Shown piece by piece: positions 1 through 8,402 of a stretch of 49,796 nt of DNA. Position 1 is the stretch's first letter, and every line of letters begins with the position of its first letter. The stretch spans positions 1 through 49,796 of the forward strand of contig CAIRCN010000069.1 of the NCBI GenBank assembly GCA_903877135.1, written 5' to 3'. The stretch comes from an uncultured Opitutia bacterium. GTDB taxonomy: Bacteria > Verrucomicrobiota > Verrucomicrobiia > Opitutales > Opitutaceae. The translations under genes and the position numbers were made by a program. The notes under the pieces were generated by a model. The model was not told the DNA's origin, searched no databases, and saw only the letters and a list, made by a program, of their open reading frames with translations.

Positions 1-1
1 A

Positions 2-328
2 GGTTTCACCCTCGTCGAAATCATGATCGTCGTTGTCATCATCGGTCTTCTGGCCGCCATGGCGATTCCGGCGTTCCAGAAGGTCCGCCAGTCCTCGCAG
101 GACAAGGCTGTCATGAACAACGCCCGTCAACTCGCGGCGGCTGCCGATCAGTATTACCTGGAAAACGGCGTGTCGTCTGTCTCGCTCGGCAATCTGGTCG
201 GTTCGACCAATTACGTGAAGGCGTTGAACCTCGTGGCCAATGAGGCTTATCCCTCAGGCTTCTCGCAAGGAGAGACGATCACGATCTCCGCCATCGCTGG
301 GGCGCGCACCGTCACTTATGCGCCGTAA
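2..328 (+). CDS. Type IV pilin-like / type II secretion pseudopilin, 5' end cut off by the window
   Basis: The frame is open from base 2 and begins with Gly-Phe-Thr-Leu-Val-Glu-Ile, the class III prepilin motif: cleavage after Gly, N-methylated Phe, and the conserved Glu at position 5. A continuous hydrophobic helix follows (about mature residues 6-25), then a short polar domain of about 80 residues ending at the TAA. An ATG at base 23 lies inside the hydrophobic helix and cannot be the true start; the leader peptide and start codon lie upstream of the window. Such proteins are processed by a prepilin peptidase at the inner membrane and assemble into pilus or type II secretion pseudopilus filaments. 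The mature domain is small (about 108 residues in all), as in the many short prepilin-type proteins of this phylum. Which machine it serves cannot be told from here. Confidence 0.88.
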   Translation, partial: GFTLVEIMIVVVIIGLLAAMAIPAFQKVRQSSQDKAVMNNARQLAAAADQYYLENGVSSVSLGNLVGSTNYVKALNLVANEAYPSGFSQGETITISAIAGARTVTYAP

Positions 329-515
329 AGATTTCGGCTTTGGTAATCCTCGCAAACCCGCCCGGTTTTCTGTGTGGCCTTTACTTTCCCCCCGTCCGAT
401 GGCACGCGGTTGGCCGTGCAGTCAGAGCGGGGTATGCTTCCAGCCTTGTTACTGGGTGACTGGATGATTGGCGCCGCCCACAAGCGCGAACGAAACAGGA
501 AGAGTGGCATTTACT

Positions 516-540
516 CTTCACCAATGGATACTTGGTGAAG
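516..540. repeat. Perfect 9-base inverted repeat
   Basis: The arms at 516-524 and 532-540 are exact reverse complements (CTTCACCAA / TTGGTGAAG) around a 7-base loop. The element could be the distal terminator of the pilin transcript or a protein-binding palindrome; it has no T-run directly after it. Confidence 0.55.
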
Positions 541-574
541 GCGCCGAGGAGCGACGGCGCCAAACTCGTTTTTT
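540..574 (+). terminator. Weak terminator-like hairpin with T-run
   Basis: GGCGCC at 540-545 can pair with GGCGCC at 556-561, and a run of six T lies at 569-574. The stem is only six base pairs and the T-run starts seven bases after it, so this is a weak candidate for ending the pseudopilin transcript. Confidence 0.3.
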
Positions 575-781
575 AGGTGTCCCGAAAACGAACCTCAGAG
601 AAACGTCGCGGCCCTTACCCGCTGGCGCAAGAAATGGTCCACCCTAAGCCCCGTTCCGGGTAAAAGGCGGGCTTCGCGCGCTTAGCGCACTAGCTTACCG
701 GCCCGCATATTGCCTTGCCGTTGCTTCCGGCTAGTTTCAGCGTTCCTTCCGTTCCAAGACCCACGATTCCGGAGGAAGGAA

Positions 782-1654
782 ATGACCATGCACCCGAAGG
801 CGTTTCGATCCATTGCTTCAGCGGCCGCGCTATTGGCCGTCGCAGCGGCTCCGGTGGCGCAGGCGCAACTGACCTACACCCAGACCGTAGAGAGCACGCC
901 CGGGCTCCTCGCCTACTACCAGTTCTCCGGTTCCACGAACAGCAACGTCAACGGCTACACGGGAGCCCTCACTACGGGCGCCTCCCTTGACGCCACCGGT
1001 TCGGGCCCCGCCTTGGCGGATGATCCCTCCAACCAGGCGCTGCGGCTCAACGGCACCTCGGGCAATGAGCTGCAGTCCAGCCTGCGCAACGGGGTCGCCA
1101 CCTCCGGGAGCATTGTCGCCTGGGTCAACCTGTCCGTGCTGCCGTCGAGCGCGGGCCGCATCTTCTACGTGGCCGGCCAGTCCGCCTACACGGACGACTT
1201 CGACCTCCAGTTTCAGACGGACAACTTGCTGTATTTCTACACCGACAGCGGCGGCCATGTCGCGTCGCTGACGCCGCTGACCTTCGCTAGCTTGGGCACT
1301 TGGATCTTCGTGGCAGCCACCTTCACGGCCGGTCTTGACCGAAATCTTTACATCAACGGGGTGCTGGTAAACTCGAACATCCCTCCCGGCCACACCGACA
1401 GCGGGAGTCCCTTCACCATCGGCTACTCGGACGTGTTTGGCGGCCGCGCATTTTCCGGGGACATCGACGAAGTGGCTTTCTACGGCACGGACTTGAGCGC
1501 GAGCCAGGTTGCGGCGATCTATTCGTCGTCGCTCGTAGCGGTGCCCGAGCCCGCCGCCGGCGCCTTGATGCTGGGCGTCGCGTCCCTGGGGTTCGCGGCT
1601 ACCCTCCGCCGGCGTGGCCCACGCTCCAGTCCGAAAATGAGCCGTTTCAGATAG
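782..1654 (+). CDS. Exported LamG/concanavalin-like protein with PEP-CTERM sorting signal
   Basis: The start at 782 is chosen because GGAGGAAGGA lies directly upstream, the only strong Shine-Dalgarno sequence in the window; a longer frame from 710 lacks this. The product is about 290 residues. Residues 1 to about 29 form a signal peptide (basic start, Ala-rich core ending Ala-Gln-Ala). The middle resembles a LamG/laminin-G-like jelly roll: an N-terminal 'LLAYYQF' strand, 'GSIVAWVNL', 'WIFVAATF', 'LYINGVLV', and a final 'GDIDEVAFYG...LSASQVAAIY' motif typical of this fold. The C terminus carries Val-Pro-Glu-Pro, a hydrophobic helix and an Arg cluster, the PEP-CTERM signal used by exosortase. 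Such proteins are usually surface or matrix proteins that bind glycans or are linked to exopolysaccharide. The ligand is unknown. Confidence 0.9.
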   Translation: MTMHPKAFRSIASAAALLAVAAAPVAQAQLTYTQTVESTPGLLAYYQFSGSTNSNVNGYTGALTTGASLDATGSGPALADDPSNQALRLNGTSGNELQSSLRNGVATSGSIVAWVNLSVLPSSAGRIFYVAGQSAYTDDFDLQFQTDNLLYFYTDSGGHVASLTPLTFASLGTWIFVAATFTAGLDRNLYINGVLVNSNIPPGHTDSGSPFTIGYSDVFGGRAFSGDIDEVAFYGTDLSASQVAAIYSSSLVAVPEPAAGALMLGVASLGFAATLRRRGPRSSPKMSRFR

Positions 1655-1670
1655 GAACGTCTGAAACGGC
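1641..1670 (+). terminator. Perfect 11-base stem-loop overlapping the stop codon
   Basis: GCCGTTTCAGA (1641-1651) and its exact reverse complement (1660-1670) flank an 8-base loop that contains the TAG stop codon of the PEP-CTERM gene. No T-run follows, so it may act as an RNA 3' stability element as well as, or instead of, an intrinsic terminator. Confidence 0.5.
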
Positions 1671-1850
1671 AGCGTCAGTGAAAACCTCAATCAATGAGTT
1701 GCGCGAACGGAGCGTTGCGTAAGACGTTGAACGCGCAATCGCGCCAAATACGGTGCTATTTGAAAGGCGACAAGACGGCAGCAGCCCGCCGGAGATTTTG
1801 TGATTACGAATCTACTGCCGCCTTCAACGAGACCGCCGCAGGTTGCGAGA

Positions 1851-4664
1851 TCAGGCCCCAGTCAGCCGCTGGTGCACGGTTTCAAGCAGCGTCTGAGCGG
1901 TGAACGGCTTTGCCAACATATCGGAAATTCCAAGCCCCACAAACTCTCGGGCTTCGTCCGTCTCAACCATTCCGCTCATGACGGCGATCTTGAGAGCCGG
2001 GTTGATCGCTCTGAGCGCCCGGGCCAGGGTGACGCCGCTCATCACGGGCATCAGTAAATCAGTGAGGACGAGGTCGATTTTTCCCCGGTGCGTGAGATAT
2101 TGCTCGAGCGCATCTTTGCCATCGACAGCCGTCATCACCTTAAAGTGCTGCTTTTCGAGCATCAGCCGAACCCCATCGCGGATGCTAAGGTCATCGTCCA
2201 CCACCAGAATGGTCTGGCCGCCTGCGGGCAGGCTCACTGGGACTTGCGGAACCTCGGCGGCGGCTACGGTGCCATCGACAATAGCTGGGAGATAAATCCT
2301 GAAGGTGGTCCCCACCTTGGGCGTAGAGTCCACGTTCAAAAAGCCGCCATGGTTCTTCGCGATGCCAAACACGGTTGAGAGGCCGAGGCCTGTCCCCTTG
2401 CCGAGCGGCTTGGTGGTGAAGAATGGGTCGAATATCCGGTGCCGGATCTCGAGTGGAATGCCATGGCCGGTGTCGCTGACCGAGATCACCACATAAGCCC
2501 CAGGCTTGGCACCCGGCAGTAGCTTCGGGTCCCCTTCGGCCAGCGTGACGTTGGCGGCTTCAATCGTGAGGCGGCCTCCCGTGGGCATGGCGTCGCGCGC
2601 GTTCACGCACAGGTTCAGGAGCACCTGGTGCAATTGGGTTGGATCGGCCAGCACCGTCCAAAGCGAAACCGGCAGCCGCTGCCGTATGTCGATGTCCCGC
2701 GGAAAGGTCTCGCTCATCAGCTTGATCATCTCGTGGATAAGATGCCGGGGTTGCACGGGAGCCCGCTCGCCCTCTTGGCCGCGGCTGTAAGTCAACAGCT
2801 GTTTGATGATATTGGCACCCCGCTGGGCGCTGGTATGCGCCATCGCCAGTATTTCCAAATCGCCCTTGTCCGTCAGCTTGTCTTTCAGCAGTCCGGTCAG
2901 CATCATGATCGGCGAGAGGATATTGTTCAGGTCATGGGCGATGCCGCCGGCGAGAGCCCCGATGGCCTCCATGCGCTGACCCTGCAGGAACTGGGTTTCC
3001 ATCATCTTCTGTTCGGTGATGTCCTGCTTGATGGCGATGAAGTGCGAAATCTCCCCATTCGCGTTGCACAACGGCGTAATGGTCATGTCCTCGGTGCGCA
3101 GTTTGCCATCCTTGCGGCGGTTGACGATCTCGCCCTGCCAGACCTTGCCCGCGATGATCGTCTGCCACATCTGCCGGTAAAATGCGGCATCGTGCTCGCC
3201 TGATTTCACAAGATCGCGCGGGTTCTTGCCCAGCGCCTCGGTGGTTGCCCAACCGCTGAGCTTGGTAAACGCGGGATTCGCCCACTCGATGGTGCCCTGT
3301 CGGTCCATGATGACGATGGCGTTGGCTGCGGCCTCAAGCGCCGCTCCCTGCAGGCGCAATGTCTTCTCGGAGGCTCGACGCTCGGTAATGTCACGCACGG
3401 CCGCGATTCGGCCTGGTCGGCCATGATAAGTGCAGGCTTTGCCTGCCGTCTCGATTATGATGCGCGTGCCATCTTTCCTCAGTCCCACCGTCTCGTAGGA
3501 TCCCGTAAGGTTCGCTCTGACATTCGGCCCGACCTTGTCCCTAACTTCGGGCGCGAGCAAATCGAGCACCGGCCGGCCAAGTAACTCATCGATAGTGTAA
3601 CCAAACATGCCGGCATACGAGGCGTTGACCGCCTTGATGTTTCCATCCTGCTGGATCACCGAGCCGTCAAACGCAGATTCTACTAGCCCGCGATAGCGTT
3701 CTTCGGCCTCGCGCAAGGCGGTCGCTTGGATGGCACGCTGGGCCAGCATCCGGCGTTGCCAGCCGATGACGAACACGACGGCGAGCAGGATAACTGCCGT
3801 AGGGAGAAAATACCGACGAAGATCGGTGATTTGAACCGAGTGCGGTTCAATAGGGCCGATCCACCGGTCGTAGATCCGTTCAAAGGAGCCATCCTGCCGG
3901 ACCGTGGCCAACGCCTCGTTGAGTCGAGCCAGCGTCGCGCTGTCGCCCTTATGCACAGCGATGTGATACTGAAAGACGAGGTCACGCAAATACTCGCTCT
4001 TCAATCCCCGCGCTTTGACGGTCTTTTCGCTGAGGCGCCGGGTGAACAGGGCCACATCGCTGTCCCCTCGCACCACGGCATCGAGCAGCTCATCCACACC
4101 CCGTGCGGGAGAAATCGTGCCGCCCCAGCCTTTATTTCTGACCGCATTGGAATACTCGACCGTGCCAGATATTATTCCAATTTTTTTCCCGGCCATGTCA
4201 GCCGTTCGTTGGATCGCAGGCTGGCCAGAGCGGAAATACACGACTCCGTGCATATAGGCATGGGTGATGGAGAAATCCATGAACCCACGGCGCTCTTCGG
4301 TTATCATGACGTTGGCCAGCGCATCCAAACGGCCAGCTTGAAATTCGGACGAAATTTTACTCCACGAGGCGGGCACGATCTCGAACTCAATCCCGCTCAC
4401 GCGCGACATTTCTTCTAGCAAATAACGCGTGAAACCAGACAGCTGACCTTTGTCATCCACAAAAGACAGCGTGCTATCACGTCTAGATTCGACCCCGATC
4501 CGCACATGCGGGTCAGCAAGAACCGTAGCCCTGCAACTCAAAAAAAGGAATAGCAATGCCACAACCTGGATCAGCCGGACAGAGCATAACCACGATAATG
4601 CCCGCCAAGCCTCTTTGCGGGGTTGAAGGGGGTAAACGCGAGGGGGTCTAATGAATCGTCCCAT
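1851..4664 (-). CDS. Hybrid sensor histidine kinase: periplasmic solute-binding domain, two PAS, HisKA, HATPase, receiver
   Basis: The frame is open from a TTG at 4712 (953 residues); the ATG at 4664 is a more likely start. In the 953-residue numbering there is a signal/membrane segment at about 43-66, a bacterial extracellular solute-binding (family 3) domain at about 68-290, a second membrane helix at about 301-318, and PAS domains at about 335-445 and 455-570. The HisKA box has phospho-accepting His593 (in IAHDLNN), followed by the N box near 698-710, the G1/F/G2 boxes at about 747-790, and a receiver domain at about 834-950 with phospho-acceptor Asp885 and Lys935. It should sense a small ligand, such as an amino acid, in the periplasm and pass phosphate from His593 to its own receiver. 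No output regulator is fused; the small LuxR-type protein upstream could be a partner, but that is inference. Confidence 0.9.
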   Translation of the reverse strand: MGRFIRPPRVYPLQPRKEAWRALSWLCSVRLIQVVALLFLFLSCRATVLADPHVRIGVESRRDSTLSFVDDKGQLSGFTRYLLEEMSRVSGIEFEIVPASWSKISSEFQAGRLDALANVMITEERRGFMDFSITHAYMHGVVYFRSGQPAIQRTADMAGKKIGIISGTVEYSNAVRNKGWGGTISPARGVDELLDAVVRGDSDVALFTRRLSEKTVKARGLKSEYLRDLVFQYHIAVHKGDSATLARLNEALATVRQDGSFERIYDRWIGPIEPHSVQITDLRRYFLPTAVILLAVVFVIGWQRRMLAQRAIQATALREAEERYRGLVESAFDGSVIQQDGNIKAVNASYAGMFGYTIDELLGRPVLDLLAPEVRDKVGPNVRANLTGSYETVGLRKDGTRIIIETAGKACTYHGRPGRIAAVRDITERRASEKTLRLQGAALEAAANAIVIMDRQGTIEWANPAFTKLSGWATTEALGKNPRDLVKSGEHDAAFYRQMWQTIIAGKVWQGEIVNRRKDGKLRTEDMTITPLCNANGEISHFIAIKQDITEQKMMETQFLQGQRMEAIGALAGGIAHDLNNILSPIMMLTGLLKDKLTDKGDLEILAMAHTSAQRGANIIKQLLTYSRGQEGERAPVQPRHLIHEMIKLMSETFPRDIDIRQRLPVSLWTVLADPTQLHQVLLNLCVNARDAMPTGGRLTIEAANVTLAEGDPKLLPGAKPGAYVVISVSDTGHGIPLEIRHRIFDPFFTTKPLGKGTGLGLSTVFGIAKNHGGFLNVDSTPKVGTTFRIYLPAIVDGTVAAAEVPQVPVSLPAGGQTILVVDDDLSIRDGVRLMLEKQHFKVMTAVDGKDALEQYLTHRGKIDLVLTDLLMPVMSGVTLARALRAINPALKIAVMSGMVETDEAREFVGLGISDMLAKPFTAQTLLETVHQRLTGA

Positions 4665-4900
4665 TAGAAAGCTTTCACCCGCGGCGAAACTTATTGCGAA
4701 ACCATTTTTCAAGGTTGTGCGCCATGGCGCTCTCGGTCACAGACACCGAACTGGAAGTTCATTGAGGGTCAAGGGCGAAGGGAAGTTGAGAACTGTGGGT
4801 TGTGCGTCCGAAATTATCTACTTAGTGCGGTTTTATTCCGCTAAAGCGCGATATTGAGTGTCACGCCAAGCCGCCAGCGCGTAGCGAGGTCACCACTGAA

Positions 4901-5155
4901 TCACCGTAGCCGGGCGATGAGCCGGGCGCGCGGCGGGACGGCAAACTTGCCCAGAATGGCGCTAACCTGGTTCTTCACCGTCGCCTCAGATTTGCCGAGC
5001 GCCACCGCGATCTCGCGGTTGCTCAGGCCTTCGGCGAGGTGCACCGCTACCATCCGCTCGGCCGGCGAAAGCACCCGAAGCAACGGACACGCGCCTGGCA
5101 GTCGCGCCGAGATTTCGGACCACGGCGCTGTCGCCGAGAAAGTCTCGAGGATCAT
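4901..5155 (-). CDS. Small stand-alone LuxR-type HTH regulator
   Basis: This 84-residue protein is almost only a GerE/LuxR C-terminal DNA-binding domain. 'LSPAERMVAVHLAEGLSNREIAVALGKSEATVKNQVSAILGKF' (about residues 29-71) matches the LuxR four-helix pattern, shown here in full only to residue level: Leu-Ser-Pro start, Gly-Leu-Ser-Asn-Arg-Glu-Ile in the scaffold, and Ala-Thr-Val-Lys-Asn-Gln-Val in the recognition helix. There is no receiver domain. The ATG at 5155 lacks a ribosome binding site. It lies about 240 bases upstream of the hybrid kinase and on the same strand. It is either a real single-domain regulator or the remains of a longer response regulator. Confidence 0.7.
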   Translation of the reverse strand: MILETFSATAPWSEISARLPGACPLLRVLSPAERMVAVHLAEGLSNREIAVALGKSEATVKNQVSAILGKFAVPPRARLIARLR

Positions 5156-5268
5156 GGGAAAACAGGTCGTTTCAGTTCACCGGGCGGGCCGGCACAACCC
5201 GGCCCGCCTGTTCACAACACACAAGAACTTGCTCCGGACTCATGATTCGCCCTTGGCGGCGCCATCGC

Positions 5269-5832
5269 CTAGTTGCCGCGCCCCTTCAGATCCACAGCAC
5301 CTTTCGCGACGAGAGCCGGGTCGACGCTGATGCCAGCCTTGGCGAGCGCGGCGTCGAGAATGGCCTCGCCCTCGAGGTAGCCGGTGACTGTGGCCACCAC
5401 CTTGCCTTGGCGGTCAATGATGAACTGCTTCGGAATCCCCACGACGCCGTAGAGTTTGAGCGAAACCCTGACTGGACTTTTCCCGGCCGCGTCGTGCGTC
5501 CAGACGATGTCCGGATATTTCGACTGGTTCTGCTTCACCCATTTTTCAAAAGCGGCACGAGTGTCGCTGGTGCAGGAGCCGAGCGTGACCACGCCCTGAT
5601 CCTTGTAACGGAGGGTGACCTGCTGGGTGTGGGGCATGGAGGCCTGACAAGGCCCACACCACATCGCCCAGAAATCGAGGATGACGACTTTGCCGCGATA
5701 ATCGGAGAGCTTAACGGGCTTGGCGGCGGCATCATCGGCGTCATCACCCGCACTCCTCCGACGCCAGCCAACTGACGGGCCCGATCCTGTCTTGCATTTA
5801 GCCAGCCCGGCTTTCCCGCCGGGCTTTTCCAT
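5269..5832 (-). CDS. TlpA/ResA-like thioredoxin-fold protein without visible signal peptide
   Basis: The protein (187 residues from the only ATG in frame, 5832) has a thioredoxin-like fold. 'KPVKLSDYRGKVVILDFW' leads into Trp-Cys-Gly-Pro-Cys at about residues 58-62, the redox centre, and 'GVVGIPKQFIIDRQGKVV' carries the cis-proline loop. Members of the TlpA/ResA group reduce disulfides, for example in cytochrome c maturation, and are normally exported or membrane-anchored. Here the first 35 residues are polar and Gly/Lys/Arg-rich, with no signal peptide, and the DNA encoding residues 3-10 forms a strong hairpin. The N terminus may be lost or miscalled through a frameshift. Its divergent neighbour is glnS. 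Confidence 0.75.
   Translation of the reverse strand: MEKPGGKAGLAKCKTGSGPSVGWRRRSAGDDADDAAAKPVKLSDYRGKVVILDFWAMWCGPCQASMPHTQQVTLRYKDQGVVTLGSCTSDTRAAFEKWVKQNQSKYPDIVWTHDAAGKSPVRVSLKLYGVVGIPKQFIIDRQGKVVATVTGYLEGEAILDAALAKAGISVDPALVAKGAVDLKGRGN
5804..5825. repeat. GC-rich hairpin at the glnS / thioredoxin boundary
   Basis: AGCCCGGC (5804-5811) pairs exactly with GCCGGGCT (5818-5825) over a six-base loop, with four T in a row from 5825 on the plus strand. It resembles a terminator reading rightward, yet no plus-strand gene lies directly upstream. It overlaps the first codons called for the thioredoxin-like gene. Confidence 0.45.
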
Positions 5833-5906
5833 TCCCTTGGCCGAGCGCTGTTCTCGCGCAATTGCAGCGTTGCATCGCTTCCGCTCCCATCGCAGTTTTT
5901 CCCGCT

Positions 5907-7703
5907 ATGACTGCAGAGTCCGTCCCTCCCACCGCCGCTCCGGCCCCCACCGATTTCATCCGCACCATCGTCGCGGCGCACGTCGCCGAGAAACGCTACA
6001 GTCAGATCGTCACGCGCTTTCCGCCCGAGCCCAACGGTTACCTGCACATCGGCCACGCCAAGTCGATCTGCCTAAATTTTGGCATCGCCCGCGAGAACAA
6101 TGGCCGCTGCAACCTCCGCTTCGACGACACCAACCCCGCCAAGGAGGACGTCGAGTTCGTCGACTCCATCACGGCCGACGTGAAGTGGCTCATCGCCGGC
6201 TGGGCCGACCACTGCCTCGGTTTCAAGCCCAAGGGCACCCACCCCGCCAAGGTCACCTCAAGCGGCCAGCCCGACTACTACCTCGCCGCGGTCAATCCAG
6301 GCCCCGATAGTGAGCCGTTTTTCGCCAGCGATTACTTCGACGCGCTCTACGACTACGCCCTCGAACTCGTCCGCCGCGGCAAAGCCTACGTCTGCGATCT
6401 CAGCCCCAAGGAAACCGAAGCATACCGCGGCGCACCGGACAAACCCGGCCGCAACTCGCCGTTCCGCCACCGCTCCATCGCCGAGAATCTCGATCTCTTC
6501 CAGCGCATGCGCGCCGGTGAGTTCCCCGACGGCGCCCGCACCCTCCGCGCCAAGATCGACATGGCCTCGCCCAACGTCTGGCTGCGCGACCCCCTGCTCT
6601 ATCGCATCCGCCACGTCCCGCACTACCACGCGGGCGACAAATGGTGCGTTTACCCGCTCTACGACTATGCCCATTGCCTAAGCGACTATCTCGAAGGCAT
6701 CAGCCACAGCGCGTGCTCGCTCGAATTCGTCCCGCATCGCGCGCTCTACGACTGGATTCTCGAGGCCCTCGATCTGCCGCGCCCGCTACCGCGCCAATAC
6801 GAATTCGCAAAGCTCGTGCCGAGTTACATGCTGCTCAGCAAGCGCAACATTCTCCGCCTCGTGCAGGAGAAAGTCGTCGCCGGCTGGGACGATCCGCGCC
6901 TGCCCACGATCTCCGGCCTTCGCCGTCGCGGCATCCCAGCCAGCGCCATTCGCTGCTTTGTGATCAGCGTCGGCGTCACCACGTTCAACAGCGTCACCGA
7001 CATCGCTGTTTTCGAGCACGCCATTCGCGACGAGCTCAACACACTCGCCGTCCGCCGCCTCGCCGTGCTGAAACCCATCAAGCTCGTCTTGACCAACCTC
7101 ACGCCGGGCGAGGTCATCGAGTGCAACGCGACTAACGACCCGCAGAGCGAAACTCCCTCCACGCGCAAGATCGCGCTCACCCGCGAAGTCTTCATCGAGA
7201 GCGATGATTTCGCCGAGTTTCCCCCGTCGAAGTATTTCCGCCTAAAACCCGGCGGCGAGGTTCGACTGAAATACGCCTGCATCATCAAGCTCGATGAAAT
7301 CGTGAAGGATGCCGCCGGCGCCGTCACCGAACTCCGCTGCACCGCCCAGCTCGATACGCGCTCCGGCCAGTCCAACGCCGACAAAAAGGTCAAGGGGACC
7401 ATCCACTGGGTCAGCGTCACGCGCTGCCTCGACGCCGAAGTCCGCCTCTACGACCGCCTCTTCACTGTCCCCGAGCCCGGCGCCGAGGAGGATTTCATGA
7501 AGGTCGTGAACCCGCATTCCCTCGACGTCGTCACCGCGAAGCTCGAGACCTCCCTCGCTGGGGCGCAGCCCGGAGATTACTACCAGTTCGAGCGGCTTGG
7601 CTACTTCACGCCCGACGCGAAAGACAGCACCCCGGGCCAGCCTGTCTTCAACCGCACAGTCTCGCTGAAAGACACATGGACGAAACTCCCGGCCCAGTCG
7701 TAA
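5907..7703 (+). CDS. glnS: Glutamine--tRNA ligase
   Basis: GlnRS charges tRNA-Gln with glutamine using ATP, in the cytosol. The ATG at 5907 gives 598 residues; a longer frame from 5862 adds 15 residues that do not belong to the family. Visible signatures are the class I 'FPPEPNGYLHIGHAKS' motif (HIGH box, about residues 37-52), 'RFDDTNP' binding-site residues, and 'LLSKRN' as the KMSKS-like loop, in the form usual for GlnRS. The C-terminal part, about 220 residues, is the two-barrel anticodon-binding domain. The stop codon overlaps the following DUF480 gene by 28 bases, implying a shared transcript. Its presence means Gln-tRNA is made directly here. Confidence 0.97.
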   Translation: MTAESVPPTAAPAPTDFIRTIVAAHVAEKRYSQIVTRFPPEPNGYLHIGHAKSICLNFGIARENNGRCNLRFDDTNPAKEDVEFVDSITADVKWLIAGWADHCLGFKPKGTHPAKVTSSGQPDYYLAAVNPGPDSEPFFASDYFDALYDYALELVRRGKAYVCDLSPKETEAYRGAPDKPGRNSPFRHRSIAENLDLFQRMRAGEFPDGARTLRAKIDMASPNVWLRDPLLYRIRHVPHYHAGDKWCVYPLYDYAHCLSDYLEGISHSACSLEFVPHRALYDWILEALDLPRPLPRQYEFAKLVPSYMLLSKRNILRLVQEKVVAGWDDPRLPTISGLRRRGIPASAIRCFVISVGVTTFNSVTDIAVFEHAIRDELNTLAVRRLAVLKPIKLVLTNLTPGEVIECNATNDPQSETPSTRKIALTREVFIESDDFAEFPPSKYFRLKPGGEVRLKYACIIKLDEIVKDAAGAVTELRCTAQLDTRSGQSNADKKVKGTIHWVSVTRCLDAEVRLYDRLFTVPEPGAEEDFMKVVNPHSLDVVTAKLETSLAGAQPGDYYQFERLGYFTPDAKDSTPGQPVFNRTVSLKDTWTKLPAQS

Positions 7704-8392
7704 AAGATTTTCCCGGTGACACAGTCGGCCCAATCGTGCTGAGCGATGTCGAAGTACGTATGCTGGGCTCGCTCGTCGAAAAGCAACTCACCACCCCCGA
7801 CTACTATCCCCTCACCCTCAACGCGCTCACACAGGCCTGCAACCAGCTCTCCAACCGCGAGCCGGTTGTCAGCTACGACGAAGTCACCGTGGTGCGCGGC
7901 CTGAATCGTCTGCGCGAGCTGAAGCTAGCCTTTGCCTACAGCGGCGCCGAGAGCCGCACCCAGCGCTACGGTCACAAGCTCGACGAGCGGTGCGAACTCG
8001 CACCCGCCGAGCTCGCTGTCGTGACCGTGCTCCTACTGCGTGGCCCACAGACCGTTGGTGAAATCCGCGGGCGCACCGGCCGCATGCACAGCTTCGCCTC
8101 GCTCGAAGCAGTCGATGCCACGTTGCAGGCGCTCGCGACGCGTTCGCCGCAGGCGTTCGCCGTCAAGCTGCCGCGCCAGCCCGGTGCGAAGGAACCGCGC
8201 TATGCGCACCTGCTCTCGGGCGAGATTTCGGTTCCCACCGCCACGCCGGAGCCGCCGCTGGAGCCGGCGACAATCGCCGTCCGCCAAGAGAGCGACCGGA
8301 TTGCGCAGTTGGAAAAAGAAGCCACCCAGCTCCGCCAGGAGCTGACCGAACTCCGCGCCCAGTTCGCCGAGTTCCGCAAACAATTCGAGTAG
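7676..8392 (+). CDS. YceH-like DUF480 protein
   Basis: The protein has 238 residues. It shows the DUF480/YceH signature: 'VRMLGSLVEKQLTTPDYYPL' followed by Leu-Asn-Ala-Leu-Thr, Ala-Cys-Asn-Gln and Ser-Asn-Arg-Glu-Pro-Val, with a second repeat starting near 'LAPAELAVVTVLLLRGPQT' and 'GEIRGRTGRMHSF'. The family is two winged-helix domains in tandem and is of unknown function, probably nucleic-acid binding. The last 40 residues are a Gln/Glu/Leu-rich coiled coil. The ATG lies 28 bases inside the end of glnS, so the two are probably translated from one message. Only 10 bases separate its stop from that of the convergent asnS. Confidence 0.9.
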   Translation: MDETPGPVVKDFPGDTVGPIVLSDVEVRMLGSLVEKQLTTPDYYPLTLNALTQACNQLSNREPVVSYDEVTVVRGLNRLRELKLAFAYSGAESRTQRYGHKLDERCELAPAELAVVTVLLLRGPQTVGEIRGRTGRMHSFASLEAVDATLQALATRSPQAFAVKLPRQPGAKEPRYAHLLSGEISVPTATPEPPLEPATIAVRQESDRIAQLEKEATQLRQELTELRAQFAEFRKQFE

Positions 8393-8402
8393 GCCGCGAC
8401 GC

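Larger units (their letters stand above)
329..781. other. Intergenic region with hairpins, no convincing gene
   Basis: This stretch of about 450 bases separates the pseudopilin gene from the LamG/PEP-CTERM gene. Short open frames on both strands show no recognisable domain and no start context. It contains a perfect 9-base inverted repeat and a weak terminator-like hairpin (listed separately), and ends with a strong Shine-Dalgarno sequence before base 782. I see no other gene or RNA. Confidence 0.6.
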
